A DNA stretch of 64,000 bases from Pholiota molesta (GCA_014925825.1 JACGCK010000110.1:62001-126000); one strand, 5' to 3'; counted from the stretch's first letter, positions 29,559 to 43,900 are shown. Made by a program: numbers and translations. Notes: generated by a model not told the origin, from the letters alone.

Positions 29559-31838
29559 ATGGACGCTCTAATCGCGAAAGCAGACTCAATACAACCCCTC
29601 AACAAGAAGCGAAAAGCGTTCTTCAAATCAGCAGCCGCCAGCGGCTCGTCAAAGCCTCCCAAGTCTGACCACACTCTCACCTCCGTCGCGAAACACACCT
29701 CTCTCCCCAAATCCCTCCAGGACAAACACACGTTGCCAGACGATGTCCCGAGCTACAAGCACATCGCGAACAAAAAGCTGCGGACACACCTGCACCGGCA
29801 GTCTGCGCAGAGCGCGCGGGCGCAGACACTGTTGGAGGATGCGGAGATGCTGTTGATGGACAACGCGGGGGGGATGGAGGTGGAGGGGGAGATGGACAGG
29901 ACGTGGAGGGTGGGCCAGAGCGATATCGTGCAGTCTAGCGGGCAGGAGGCGGCAAAGGGACGGAAGGAATATAAACTGGATGGGGGTCCGTATCGGTCGA
30001 GGTACACAAGAAACGGACGGTGAGTGCCATATTGTTAAATCTTAACACTTTCACTAACCCTTACTACCAAATAGACATCTTGCAATAGCTGGGAGGACGG
30101 GCCATGTTGCAACGTTTGATTGGCAGACGGGGACGATGCACGCTGAACTACAACTACAAGAAACATGTCGAGACATCACGTATGCTTTTTTTAAAACTCG
30201 AATGTCGCCTTCATACTTATGCATCTATACTCATAAATCATCAGATTCCTACAAGATCATTCTTTCTTTGCTGTTGCGCAGAAAAAATATGTTTTTATTT
30301 ACGATCGAGACGGTGTCGAATTACATTGTCTAAAAGGCCACATCGAGCCCACACGACTGGAATTCCTGCCATACCACTGGCTACTTGCGAGCGTGGTGCG
30401 CGAAAATTATCCTAACGCTACCCTCCCTTTATTTTCTAATAACATATCATTTGCATTAGGGAAACCCTGGCTATCTAAAATACCAAGACACATCCACCGG
30501 CCAACTCCTTGTCGAACACCGCACGAAACTCGGCGCCTGCACCACCATGACCCAGAACCTGCACAACGCCGTCATCCACCTCGGGCACCAGAATGGGTGC
30601 GTCACGCTCTGGACGCCGAACCTCCCGCACCCCGCCGTGCAGCTTCTCGCGCACATGGGGCCCGTGGTGAGCGTCGCAGTGGACCCGAGCGAGGGCGGGC
30701 GGTATATGGCGAGTGCGGGGCGGGACGGAACGGTGAAGGTGTGGGACTGCCGGAACTGGAAGGGCGCGGTAAGGGAGTGGGCGGTGCGGGGTGGGGGCGA
30801 CCCAGAGCTGGAGTGGAGTGCGAGAGGCTATCTTGCGGTGGCGAGCGGTGGGACGGTCAACGTTTGTGTTCTCTTGTGGTTTGTAAAATCGATCCTCGTC
30901 GTTGATGTTTTTTTCTTCTTCTTCTAGGTGTACAACCCACCCTCGATACACACGCCGTTCAACGCGCGGACGGCGCCGCCGCTATACGTGACGCATCCCA
31001 TCCCGCACCGGCCCCTCGCCTCCGTCCGCTTCGCCCCCTTCCAGGATATCCTCACCATCGGGCACGCCGCCGGCCTCTCAAGCATCCTCGTGCCCGGCAG
31101 CGGCGAGCCCAACTTCGACAGCCGAGAGGCGGACCCCTTCGAGAACAAGAAGGCGCGCAGCGAGCGGGAGGTCAAGGGCCTCCTGGACAAGGTCCGCTCT
31201 TTTTTGCTCTCTGGATTTCGTTGTCTGGATGCTGACGATGCTAACAGATCCAACCGGACTTGATCACCCTCGACCCCGAGTTCGTCGGCAACCTCGCGCC
31301 GCCGTCGAAGATGACGACGACGACGTTCGACGGGAAGCCCGAGGTGGCGGTTCCGTACGCGCGGCTCTCCCGCCTCGAGCGCCTGCGGGTGTCCGGCAAG
31401 ATCGACGAGACGGAGGAGCACAGCGGGGACGATGCAGTGGACGCGGAAGGCGACGCAAAGAAGGCGACGAAGGAGGAGCGGGAGAAGCGGAAGATGCGCG
31501 GGAAGGGGAAAAGCCTGAAGCGGTATCTGCGGAAGCAACGGAAGAATGTGGTCGATCCTGCTGCGGTGGGTTGTTGTTTGTTTTGTGTTATGGGGTTTTT
31601 TGGGGCTTATCTGTTTTGTGGATTTCAGATTGCGATTCGGACGAAGCTGGAGAAGCAGAAGGAGGAGAAGAAAAGAGCGGCGGCTGCGGCTGCTGCGTCG
31701 AAAACGGGCGAACAGCAAAAACCTTCGGCGTTGGATCGGTTCAAGGGTCGGCGAGAGGCGCGGGAAAGTGTCGGGCTCGGGGGGCGGGTGCAGGGTCAAA
31801 TTACCATACGGCGTGAAAACGTGAAAACACGTAAGTAA
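29559..31838 (+). CDS. utp7: U3 snoRNP protein UTP7, copy 2
   Basis: Same seven-exon layout as copy 1, all frames open and splice signals kept, about 636 residues. Differences from copy 1: three codons shorter near residue 35 (SKPPKSDHT), first intron acceptor AAATAG so that the junction Arg is CGA, an intron-2 of altered length, and DDAVDAEG in place of DDGDEAEG in the acidic stretch of exon 6. Like copy 1 it lacks the native end and carries the 30-residue foreign tail after ALDRFK (base 31745). Its promoter segment from about 29440 is conserved, so it is probably expressed. Nearly identical to copy 3 apart from one-base gaps. Confidence 0.9.
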
Positions 31839-34800
31839 CTGACCTTTTTTTGCCTGTTGGGAGATTGTAGGAGCATAAGTTAGCCCACCCCGAAGGGCAG
31901 GCTAACGTAGATACAGCTGAAATGTAAGTAGTCAGTGGATAGTCAATAAACTGGTTTGTGCACCAAGGCATAAGTAGCGCGGTCGCAGTAGACAAATCCG
32001 TTATTTCTGAATGTGCACGGAAAGTCAACATCAGTAGAGAGTCAATAAACGGGTTTGCGCACCAAGTCATCCATGGCAGCAGCCAGATTCCGGGAAGGTG
32101 CATTGCGAAATCAGTCATTTTCAAACGTGCACAGAAAGTCCAAAAAAGGGTTCTGGCGGCTACATCTTCGCAGAAGCAGGGCATGGCTTTCTTCAATCAA
32201 CACTGCAAAATTAATGAGCAAGATCAACACGAGCATTCGATGAACAAATCAGCAGAAGTTTCATGCCCAGTGAATAAATACACTGAGAGCCGTTTGGTGA
32301 TCCGCGCTCGTCTATACTTATCCGATATTTGCGACGAACAGCTGACAACAATTTCAGCACGGAAACAGCAATTTGGGGTGTATAGTAACTCACCTGATAG
32401 ACCAACTCCGGTGACGACCGTTGAGTTCAAGCACAAATCTGGACAAGAGCAGGTAATAAGCAATAAGTCAATGATACCATGTAGTCCATGACTCCATGGA
32501 CATGTGCGAGATTGGGCTTGCACGTTGTTGCAATCTGGAACAACCAAACATAACATTACCTCACCGTAAAGAGCAGTATTTCCTTCAACATTCAGTCATT
32601 TCTTTCTAAACACAAAAGAGACAGAATCAGTAAATAATATCAACCGAAGTAAGCAGCAATACCTTCGTAGTCCATTGACATGTCGACCATACCGCGACGA
32701 TCTAAGATAGTTCACATCAATAATGGGCGCTTAAAGCAAACTTAGAAAACAAATACCTCACCCGGGACTTGGGAGCATAACAGCCTTGCCTGATGTCCAA
32801 ATATAGTGTTAGACTACAGGAGAGCGTCAGCAGGATCCAAATTCAATCAGAAAAATCTGGAGAGAGGCTCAGGCACATTACTTTCGAATCCCATATTCAG
32901 AATACATCTTGTTGCGATGCGGTTTGCGGGAAGATCAAAAATTGTGTCGGAATATCTAGACATAGAATAAGTACCCTATCATATAATAAACGAAGATAGC
33001 TTACTCGGAATTGACCATGAATCAATGAATCGGATTTGCGGAAGCCGATATAGGGTGTCAAGACTCAAGACACATCTCGCACATATATAGATCAACCAAG
33101 TAAGCCGGCAATACTCTAGATCTATCGACATGTGGGACCGCGATATTCTAAAATAGTTTACATCAATAGTGGGTGCTTAAGATAAACTCAAGCGATGTAC
33201 CTTGTGATATGATCAGACAAAAATCCAGAGAAGTACATTACCTTTGGATCCCATACTCAGAATACGTTCTTGTTGCGGACCGTGGTGCAGTTTGCGGGAA
33301 GCTCAAAACTCGTGTCAGAAGATCTGGACATAGAATAAGTACCCTATCAAGTATAAACGAAGATCACATACTTGGATTTGACCATGAATCACTGAATCAG
33401 ATTTGGGGAAGTTAAAACAGGGTGTCAACACACGTCTCATACGTATATAGATCATTCAAAGACATACCATAGCATTAACTAGTCTCGGTTACAAAAGAAA
33501 ATCGGGCAGGACACCATCATAAAGACGGGATAGAGGAGGGGGGAACGTTGGGCACCTTTGCAAATGCTTACCTTCTTATATTCTCTGCGACCAAGGGTCG
33601 ATCAATTCTGCCGCCCTTGCGCGATCTAGACCTGCGAAGTTTGAACAATGCTGGGATCCGCATCGGTGCTAAAGTTTCAGCCTTGCCAGCAAAGCGTGCT
33701 TGACGAGAGTATTCTTCAGGGTAGCATAAAGTCCGAGAATATCACACCACGAAAATGCACTTCTTCTCTGTTTTTCTCTTCAAATTCAGAAAGCTGCATT
33801 TTTCTTATTTTAATATGGATGTGAGAGCCTTAAAAAATACTTCGTCCAGAGAGAATTATATCTCTACGCAGCTGGGATGTTTAAATCTTGGAGCCTGAAG
33901 TTTGAGAAAAGAATCCGGGTGGCAAACTTTAAATTTACCGCTTCTAGCCGCTTCTCTTCGAATCCGTAATCTTTACCTAACGTGAATACAGGAGTCGATC
34001 TCCTGAGATATCATTTGATTTACTCAACCAGCATTGCCCTCCGCGTGCCAGCTCTCTTACACAAATATACATTATTCTGAATGAATAAAACAGTTGAACA
34101 GTCGCAAAATTATGTAGCCACAGTCTAGGGGAATATTAAAAAACAGTCTCCATCCGTAATTCTGGCTATATGGCAATCGAAGCAAAATTGCGTCCGAGAT
34201 TGGGAACCATACACTTGCGTAAAAGCAGTTACCAAATCCCTACTTGACATACTTTCCGTTGCGTTCACTTCCCTACATTTGATGATGCAGAAGCATAATT
34301 TCCGGACCTAATTAACGCTTACATTTCTCAATTATGTTATTGCCCATTGCCATTCTGCTATCCCACCCAAGTCCCATCGTCTTTCTTCCATTTCATGTGT
34401 AGTTTTCTAGGCAGCCGAACGTCGCCGCACAGTTTGATCGATCCAGAGGCTAGAGCTTTACAATTTTTATGACAAATCGCCTGTCTTGGTGCGGCACAAT
34501 GGTTTAGCGCCCATATTTCGACACATTCAGCTCTCTGCAAGCTTTGTATACTTAGAGCTTTTCAACAATAGGAAGATTCTAGTGCCGTGACGTTGCGATC
34601 TAAGTAATACATTCATTATATATCTATTTTAACCGGTCTGAAGTGGTAATGGATGGTTATGGAATGACGCCTGCCGCGAGGGGCCAGATACAACAAGACG
34701 CATGTGCTATGCTCGAGCGCTTAGCACGTATGCTGTGGTAAAAAAACGACTATTTAGGATCTGATTCGCGGGGAACAACACGTTAGGAATGCACATTTTG

Positions 34801-36449
34801 TATTTGGCCCCTCGCAGAAGTCCTTTAGCGCCCGGCATGACCGCCAACGCTTCATTATTACCACTTTAGGCCATCTAGAATAATTGTATAATATTGTCTA
34901 CCATTGAATAAGGAGCTCAAAAACTGCTAGAGTAAATGTGGAAAGTAAACGTTCTAATGAGGCCAAGGACGGAATCGGACTTGTTGGTTTGCATGCCTAC
35001 AACGTTGCCGCGTCTTCGAGCACCTTTGAACACTGCATCACTACATCTTTGAGTCCAAGCCGCGCAAAGGCCCTTGATCAGAATCATAATTGTTTGAGAA
35101 TAAGACATATGGACATCTCATTTGAGTCAAGTACGGCACTTTGTGCGGAAGATGAAGTTCGGATGTGAGTAGATGGAGCATGTGCACCTCCTCATCCAAT
35201 ACGCATTCAGAAGCGGAAAAAGAGCTCTTTTATACACCTGTCACTATGACCCTGCATGTAGCAACCGAGGTTCGTCGCAGTTAGAATATTGCGCACTGTA
35301 TGGACCGCGAGGTGTGTGGAGGATGGTGTTTAGCTCCCCGTAGCATACCCGACAAGATAAGAGCATTACCGTTGCAATTCTTAATTATATCGCACAATTG
35401 TTCTGGAATAGGTTAGAAGACATTGCCGACTACCTATATCCAGTCGCACAGGTGTAGACGACTAAACGGCGACCGCAGGCACTCCATGCCACCCGACGGT
35501 ACCCTGTGTCTGGATCCCCCGTCTCGCAAACAGATTCGAAATACAACGCCAGCGGCGATCTAGAACAAGCACGTAAGTGAGCTTCTATTACGAAATAACG
35601 GCAGCATTAGAATATTGCGCGCGATGTGGAGCGCGACATGTGTGGAGGATTGTGTTTAGCTCTCTGCAACATACCCATCATGATAACAGCATTGCCATTG
35701 CAATTCTCAATTATATCCTACAATTGCTTTTGAGCACGTTAGGAGACATTACCGACTACCTACTCCCAGTCGCACAGGGGTAGACGACTGAACGGCGACC
35801 GCAGGCACTCCATGCCACCCGACGGTACCCTGTGTCTGGATCCCCGTCTCGCAAACAGATTCGAAATGCAACGCCAGCGGCGATCTAGAAAAAGCACGTA
35901 AGTGAGCTTCTATTACGACATCACGGCAGCACTAAGCAGATGTTTCAGCCTAACCCGTCCACCAAATTGTTGCGATTACAGTGGAAGATTCGGGAGCGGG
36001 TGGGCGCATATTGAACAGAAGGCGCTAGAACTGCCGTTTCCTCGTATCCTTGGGTATTTTGCTCAGGGAAATATGGGTCTAGGCTAGCAGACCTTGGACA
36101 GGGGTGGACTTGGTGCGAGGTTTGGTCTGAGAGGTGGGCGGTGCCCATTTTTCTGAGAATGTGTTCGCGAGAGCCATTCAAATCAGATAGCTTGAAATAC
36201 TGTAATAAAACAATAGAATGATATTGAGTGAACCTCCATGCTCATGAGAACAGCTTAAGATACACGGCGAGTAGATACGGGGGCATCTAAAATAGGGTAT
36301 GAGGCTGATATTGCAAGCGCGGGAAGGGGACGTGGGGGAATGGTACTGTTCGCTTAACTTGGCCATCCCGGCATTTGGCCCTGCACACCGATCCGTTTAG
36401 ATCCCAAACCCATTTATTTCCTTTGCTACGTGTACATGATGCGAAGGTG

Positions 36450-36457
36450 TATAAAAG
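36450..36457 (+). promoter_or_regulatory. TATA box of the GC-rich transcript (unit 2)
   Basis: TATAAAAG with the same pyrimidine-rich start region as in unit 1. Confidence 0.6.
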
Positions 36458-36471
36458 GACTACGTAGCTGA

Positions 36472-38507
36472 CCGTCTTTCTTCATTCCCTCGTCTCCTCA
36501 TCTCATCTCCGCTCTCCCCTTCTTCTCTTATCGCCTCCTGCGTACTTGCCAAGCAAGGAGCCATCTGGCGCACTCGCATCTCGCGGCGCCTCTCGACCTC
36601 GAGCCTGTGAGTCCGTCGTGTCGAGGCTTGTCGCAGCTGTGTGCTGACGACTTGGACGCAGGCTCTGGATGCGGGCGCGCCTGTCAGAAAGGCCGCCTTG
36701 AGGTAATGGTGAAATCCGGCTTACTGTTTGTTTTCCTCTCTCTGACCCTCGATGTTCTTTGCAGCCCTGCTGCAGCCCTCATGCATCGCCTTGCGCGCCG
36801 CACGGTCCACTCGCCATCGCTGTCGGCCTGCGCAAATGGCAGTGCGAGGCCGTCCTGATCTACGATCCCACACGACGATCGACGCGATCGAGGATATCTG
36901 GTACGTACGAATGCACGCTTTCCGCCTGCCGATCGCGACTGATCCTGCTCGCAGTGCAGACAGCCGTCTGGGGACGGATGCGGGTCGGCCGCTTGTGAGG
37001 AGCGGCGGGGCGTAGCAGCGCCGCGGCGATGGATGGGGAGGTAACGTCTGGCCTGTCCGCGAAACGCTAACGAACGCTCGTCAGCTTTCCCTGCGCGGCG
37101 TTGAAAAGATGACGTACCAACCCTCTGCGCTGCTCCGCTCGTGGTCGAGCTTATCCGGTACGTTGCGAGCCATGCTTCCCACCTGCGGATCGCCACTGAC
37201 CGCGCCCTACATCACAGATGGATGAACGACGGATGCAGGAGGTGGCTAGGAGGGCGGGTGCTGGTCGGCCGCTGGCGAGTAGTCGCGGTGTAGCAGCGCC
37301 TGTACGCGCCGCGGCGATGGGTGGGAGATATCGCCACTGACGCCCTACTTCTCGCAATGGAAACCGCCGTCCAGAATGAACGTCGGCTGCGGGATGTGGG
37401 TACGAACGGGTGCCTGTTGGCCGCTGGTAAGTAGCCGTTACGCCGTCGCAGCGAGCTCAGACGTACCGTATGCGCAAGTCGAGCCCGCTACTGCCTCGTA
37501 CCTCCCATTCTATCCAATCCTTCCGACGTTCGGCTGAGCTTGTCCGTCCGTAACGCCTGGAATTGAGGTTGTCACGGAGGAGACTCGTCGAGGGCGAGGG
37601 CGAACGGCGGGTGTGGCAGGAGCGGGGACTCGTCGTTGCCGATGACGTCGTCGGCTGCTACGGCCTTGAGAATCGTATAGCCACTGACGCGATTGACGCC
37701 GTACTTGCCGCAGTGCAGATGGCCGTTCGAGATGGACGATGGATGCAGGAAAGCGGCTGTATGCGCCGCGGCGATGGGAGGTAATGTTTGTGCCCAGGTA
37801 TGGAATCAGAACGGGTTCGCGCAAAGCTAACGATCCCTTTGTCAGCCTTCCGTGGCAAGGTATGCATCTCGCCTGCGAATCTCCACTGGCGCGATTGACG
37901 TCCTACTTGCGGCAGCGCGGACGCCGTTCGAGACAAACGACGGGTTCAGGAAGTGGCTAGGGACGAGGGCGGGTGCTCGTTGGCCGCTGGCGAGTAGTCG
38001 CGGGCGTGGAAGCGCCTTTATGCAAGGCAATGCCGTCAGCATTCCTTGCACGGCGTCGGAATGAGGGTCGAACGTACCGTAGACGCGCCATTGCGCGATG
38101 TCTGCCCTTTCACCCGTGTAGCCCAAGTGCTACCCACCCTCTGACGGTGTACTGACTTGCTATGTTGGGTAGCGGCAGCGATGTACGTCGAGGGCAGGGC
38201 AACGCGTGGCAGAGGGTGCCGAGAAGAGTGTGAGAGGACGAGGGCGGCGGGTATGCGACGTCGTCGTCGTCGATGTCTTTTTCGGCTGCCTTGCGCGCGG
38301 TCGAGGGAGTGGCGGGCGGCCGATGTCGCGATTGTTCTGCGCGCGGCGATGTTGTTGCTGGAGCAGAGAGGTAAGCACGGATTGAGAGGAATAAGGGTAA
38401 ACTGACCTGTATAGCCGTCGGATGAGGGTCGGAGTAAGCGCGTGAGGGGTAAACTGACCGTCGGAGGAGGATCGGAGTGAGTGCGTGAGCTCGGCGTGTT
38501 GGCGAGG
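36472..38507 (+). ncRNA. Candidate spliced transcript, GC-rich filler (unit 2)
   Basis: Near-identical to 27345-29380, with the same splice-like signals and worn modules. One A is missing in a run near 36688 and one G is added near 37010, which would alter any frame; this fits either a non-coding role or sequencing noise. Confidence 0.38.
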
Positions 38508-38556
38508 GATGGACGATTGTGGAGCCAACAATCACGGTGGCGATGTTGACTTTCAT
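38110..38556 (-). CDS. Chimeric ORF: NAT9 start fused to antisense filler (unit 2/3 junction)
   Basis: Copy of the 148-codon chimeric frame at 28983-29429, also open. It begins with MKVNIATVIVGSTIV from the duplicated NAT9 exon. Confidence 0.33.
   Translation of the reverse strand: MKVNIATVIVGSTIVHPSPTRRAHALTPILLRRSVYPSRAYSDPHPTAIQVSLPLFLSIRAYLSAPATTSPRAEQSRHRPPATPSTARKAAEKDIDDDDVAYPPPSSSHTLLGTLCHALPCPRRTSLPLPNIASQYTVRGWVALGLHG
38515..38556 (-). pseudogene. NAT9 first-exon fragment (junction of units 2 and 3)
   Basis: Identical to the fragment at 29388-29429, including the breakpoint, so both junctions descend from one event copied by later amplification. Confidence 0.85.
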
Positions 38557-38684
38557 GCAACAAGAGATGGTGGGGCAACGATCCTTGCAGAAAAGACCCC
38601 GGGCCGGCGCCCAAATTCCCACCCTCCGTGAATGTCGAAATTTGCCATTCTTAGCGCTTGCTGCTAGACCACATCGGTGGCGAG

Positions 38685-40963
38685 ATGGACGCTCTAATCG
38701 CGAAAGCAGACTCAATACAACCCTCAACAAGAAGCGAAAAGCGTTCTTCAAATCAGCAGCCGCCAGCGGCTCGTCAAAGCCTCCCAAGTCTGACCACACT
38801 CTCACCTCCGTCGCGAAACACACCTCTCTCCCCAAATCCCTCCAGGACAAACACACGTTGCCAGACGATGTCCCGAGCTACAAGCACATCGCGAACAAAA
38901 AGCTGCGGACACACCTGCACCGGCAGTCTGCGCAGAGCGCGCGGGCGCAGACACTGTTGGAGGATGCGGAGATGCTGTTGATGGACAACGCGGGGGGGAT
39001 GGAGGTGGAGGGGGAGATGGACAGGACGTGGAGGGTGGGCCAGAGCGATATCGTGCAGTCTAGCGGGCAGGAGGCGGCAAAGGGACGGAAGGAATATAAA
39101 CTGGATGGGGGTCCGTATCGGTCGAGGTACACAAGAAACGGACGGTGAGTGCCATATTGTTAAATCTTAACACTTTCACTAACCCTTACTACCAAATAGA
39201 CATCTTGCAATAGCTGGGAGGACGGGCCATGTTGCAACGTTTGATTGGCAGACGGGGACGATGCACGCTGAACTACAACTACAAGAAACATGTCGAGACA
39301 TCACGTATGCTTTTTTTAAAACTCGAATGTCGCCTTCATACTTATGCATCTATACTCATAAATCATCAGATTCCTACAAGATCATTCTTTCTTTGCTGTT
39401 GCGCAGAAAAAATATGTTTTTATTTACGATCGAGACGGTGTCGAATTACATTGTCTAAAAGGCCACATCGAGCCCACACGACTGGAATTCCTGCCATACC
39501 ACTGGCTACTTGCGAGCGTGGTGCGCGAAAATTATCCTAACGCTACCCTCCCTTTATTTTCTAATAACATATCATTTGCATTAGGGAAACCCTGGCTATC
39601 TAAAATACCAAGACACATCCACCGGCCAACTCCTTGTCGAACACCGCACGAAACTCGGCGCCTGCACCACCATGACCCAGAACCTGCACAACGCCGTCAT
39701 CCACCTCGGGCACCAGAATGGGTGCGTCACGCTCTGGACGCCGAACCTCCCGCACCCCGCCGTGCAGCTTCTCGCGCACATGGGGCCCGTGGTGAGCGTC
39801 GCAGTGGACCCGAGCGAGGGCGGGCGGTATATGGCGAGTGCGGGGCGGGACGGAACGGTGAAGGTGTGGGACTGCCGGAACTGGAAGGGCGCGGTAAGGG
39901 AGTGGGCGGTGCGGGGTGGGGGCGACCCAGAGCTGGAGTGGAGTGCGAGAGGCTATCTTGCGGTGGCGAGCGGTGGGACGGTCAACGTTTGTGTTCTCTT
40001 GTGGTTTGTAAAATCGATCCTCGTCGTTGATGTTTTTTTCTTCTTCTTCTAGGTGTACAACCCACCCTCGATACACACGCCGTTCAACGCGCGGACGGCG
40101 CCGCCGCTATACGTGACGCATCCCATCCCGCACCGGCCCCTCGCCTCCGTCCGCTTCGCCCCCTTCCAGGATATCCTCACCATCGGGCACGCCGCCGGCC
40201 TCTCAAGCATCCTCGTGCCCGGCAGCGGCGAGCCCAACTTCGACAGCCGAGAGGCGGACCCCTTCGAGAACAAGAAGGCGCGCAGCGAGCGGGAGGTCAA
40301 GGGCCTCCTGGACAAGGTCCGCTCTTTTTTGCTCTCTGGATTTCGTTGTCTGGATGCTGACGATGCTAACAGATCCAACCGGACTTGATCACCCTCGACC
40401 CCGAGTTCGTCGGCAACCTCGCGCCGCCGTCGAAGATGACGACGACGACGTTCGACGGGAAGCCCGAGGTGGCGGTTCCGTACGCGCGGCTCTCCCGCCT
40501 CGAGCGCCTGCGGGTGTCCGGCAAGATCGACGAGACGGAGGAGCACAGCGGGGACGATGCAGTGGACGCGGAAGGCGACGCAAAGAAGGCGACGAAGGAG
40601 GAGCGGGAGAAGCGGAAGATGCGCGGGAAGGGGAAAAGCCTGAAGCGGTATCTGCGGAAGCAACGGAAGAATGTGGTCGATCCTGCTGCGGTGGGTTGTT
40701 GTTTGTTTTGTGTTATGGGGTTTTTTGGGGCTTATCTGTTTTGTGGATTTCAGATTGCGATTCGGACGAAGCTGGAGAAGCAGAAGGAGGAGAAGAAAAG
40801 AGCGGCGGCTGCGGCTGCTGCGTCGAAAACGGGCGAACAGCAAAAACCTTCGGCGTTGGATCGGTTCAAGGGTCGGCGAGAGGCGCGGGAAAGTGTCGGG
40901 CTCGGGGGGCGGGTGCAGGGTCAAATTACCATACGGCGTGAAAACGTGAAAACACGTAAGTAA
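38685..40963 (+). pseudogene. utp7: UTP7 copy 3, frame broken near the start
   Basis: Same gene structure as copy 2 and almost identical, but the run CCCC in the codons for Gln-Pro-Leu (about 38718-38723) has lost one C, so the frame shifts after residue 13 (reads QPSTRSEKRSS) and stops early. The remaining exons are open in the normal frame and carry the foreign tail after 40870. If the missing base is real the copy is a pseudogene or starts at a far-downstream Met; if it is a homopolymer error it is a third working copy. Other one-base gaps occur in this unit in non-coding sequence too. Confidence 0.75.
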
Positions 40964-43900
40964 CTGACTTTTTTTGCCTGTTGGGAGATTGTAGGAGCAT
41001 AAGTTAGCCCACCCGAAGGGCAGGCTAACGTAGATACAGCTGAAATGTAAGTAGTCAGTGGATAGTCAATAAACTGGTTTGTGCACCAAGGCATAAGTAG
41101 CGCGGTCGCAGTAGACAAATCCGTTATTTCTGAATGTGCACGGAAAGTCAACATCAGTAGAGAGTCAATAAACGGGTTTGCGCACCAAGTCATCCATGGC
41201 AGCAGCCAGATTCCGGGAAGGTGCATTGCGAAATCAGTCATTTTCAACAGTGCACAGAAAGTCCAAAAAAGGGTTCTGGCGGCTACATCTTCGCAGAAGC
41301 AGGGCATGGCTTTCTTCAATCAACACTGCAAAATTAATGAGCAGATCAACACGAGCATTCGATGAACAAATCAGCAGAAGTTTCATGCCAGTGAATAAAT
41401 ACACTGAGAGCCGTTTGGTGATCCGCGCTCGTCTATACTTATCCGATATTTGCGACGAACAGCTGACAACAATTTCAGCACGGAAACAGCAATTTGGGGT
41501 GTATAGTAACTCACCTGATAGACCAACTCCGGTGACGACCGTTGAGTTCAAGCACAAATCTGGACAAGAGCAGGTAATAAGCAATAAGTCAATGATACCA
41601 TGTAGTCCATGACTCCATGGACATGTGCGAGATTGGGCTTGCACGTTGTTGCAATCTGGAACAACCAAACATAACATTACCTCACCGTAAAGAGCAGTAT
41701 TTCCTTCAACATTCAGTCATTTCTTTCTAAACACAAAAGAGACAGAATCAGTAAATAATATCAACCGAAGTAAGCAGCAATACTTCGTAGTCCATTGACA
41801 TGTCGACCATACCGCGACGATCTAAGATAGTTCACATCAATAATGGGCGCTTAAAGCAAACTTAGAAAAAATACCTCACCCGGGACTTGGGAGCATAACA
41901 GCCTTGCCTGATGTCCAAATATAGTGTTAGACTACAGGAGAGCGTCAGCAGGATCCAAATTCAATCAGAAAAATCTGGAGAGAGGCTCAGGCACATTACT
42001 TTTCGAATCCCATATTCAGAATACATCTTGTTGCGATGCGGTTTGCGGGAAGATCAAAAATTGTGTCGGAATATCTAGACATAGAATAAGTACCCTATCA
42101 TATAATAAACGAAGATAGCTTACTCGGAATTGACCATGAATCAATGAATCGGATTTGCGGAAGCCGATATAGGGTGTCAAGACTCAAGACACATCTCGCA
42201 CATATATAGATCAACCAAGTAAGCCGGCAATACTCTAGATCTATCGACATGTGGGACCGCGATATTCTAAAATAGTTTACATCAATAGTGGGTGCTTAAG
42301 ATAAACTCAAGCGATGTACCTTGTGATATGATCAGACAAAAATCCAGAGAAGTACATTACCTTTGGATCCCATACTCAGAATACGTTCTTGTTGCGGACC
42401 GTGGTGCAGTTTGCGGGAAGCTCAAAACTCGTGTCAGAAGATCTGGACATAGAATAAGTACCCTATCAAGTATAAACGAAGATCACATACTTGGATTTGA
42501 CCATGAATCACTGAATCAGATTTGGGGAAGTTAAAACAGGGTGTCAACACACGTCTCATACGTATATAGATCATTCAAAGACATACCATAGCATTAACTA
42601 GTCTCGGTTACAAAAGAAAATCGGGCAGGACACCATCATAAAGACGGGATAGAGGAGGGGGGAACGTTGGGCACCTTTGCAAATGCTTACCTTCTTATAT
42701 TCTCTGCGACCAAGGGTCGATCAATTCTGCCGCCCTTGCGCGATCTAGACCTGCGAAGTTTGAACAATGCTGGGATCCGCATCGGTGCTAAAGTTTCAGC
42801 CTTGCCAGCAAAGCGTGCTTGACGAGAGTATTCTTCAGGGTAGCATAAAGTCCGAGAATATCACACCACGAAAATGCACTTCTTCTCTGTTTTTCTCTTC
42901 AAATTCAGAAAGCTGCATTTTTCTTATTTTAATATGGATGTGAGAGCCTTAAAAAATACTTCGTCCAGAGAGAATTATATCTCTACGCAGCTGGGATGTT
43001 TAAATCTTGGAGCCTGAAGTTTGAGAAAAGAATCCGGGTGGCAAACTTTTAAATTTACCGCTTCTAGCCGCTTCTCTTCGAATCCGTAATCTTTACCTAA
43101 CGTGAATACAGGAGTCGATCTCCTGAGATATCATTTGATTTACTCAACCAGCATTGCCCTCCGCGTGCCAGCTCTCTTACACAAATATACATTATTCTGA
43201 ATGAATAAAACAGTTGAACAGTCGCAAAATTATGTAGCCACAGTCTAGGGGAATATTAAAAAACAGTCTCCATCCGTAATTCTGGCTATATGGCAATCGA
43301 AGCAAAATTGCGTCCGAGATTGGGAACCATACACTTGCGTAAAAGCAGTTACCAAATCCCTACTTGACATACTTTCCGTTGCGTTCACTTCCCTACATTT
43401 GATGATGCAGAAGCATAATTTCCGGACCTAATTAACGCTTACATTTCTCAATTATGTTATTGCCCATTGCCATTCTGCTATCCCACCCAAGTCCCATCGT
43501 CTTTCTTCCATTTCATGTGTAGTTTTCTAGGCAGCCGAACGTCGCCGCACAGTTTGATCGATCCAGAGGCTAGAGCTTTACAATTTTTATGACAAATCGC
43601 CTGTCTTGGTGCGGCACAATGGTTTAGCGCCCATATTTCGACACATTCAGCTCTCTGCAAGCTTTGTATACTTAGAGCTTTTCAACAATAGGAAGATTCT
43701 AGTGCCGTGACGTTGCGATCTAAGTAATACATTCATTATATATCTATTTTAACCGGTCTGAAGTGGTAATGGATGGTTATGGAATGACGCCTGCCGCGAG
43801 GGGCCAGATACAACAAGACGCATGTGCTATGCTCGAGCGCTTAGCACGTATGCTGTGGTAAAAAAACGACTATTTAGGATCTGATTCGCGGGGAACAACA

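Larger units (their letters stand above)
29559..38684. repeat. Tandem unit 2 of the UTP7 array (9126 bp)
   Basis: UTP7 copy 2 plus filler 31746-38507 and NAT9 fragment. Compared with unit 1 the filler differs by only scattered single bases or one-base gaps (for example AAAGAAAATCGG against AAAGAAATCGG near 33495, GCCATTCTGC against GCATTCTGC near 34350). Confidence 0.95.

Noticed and set aside
30924..31799. Minus-strand frame of 291 codons opposite UTP7 copy 2 (also in copies 1, 3 and 4)
   Set aside because: It is the complement of UTP7 exons 5-7 and runs across their introns; high GC leaves antisense frames open. Composition is Leu/Arg/Pro-rich without domains.
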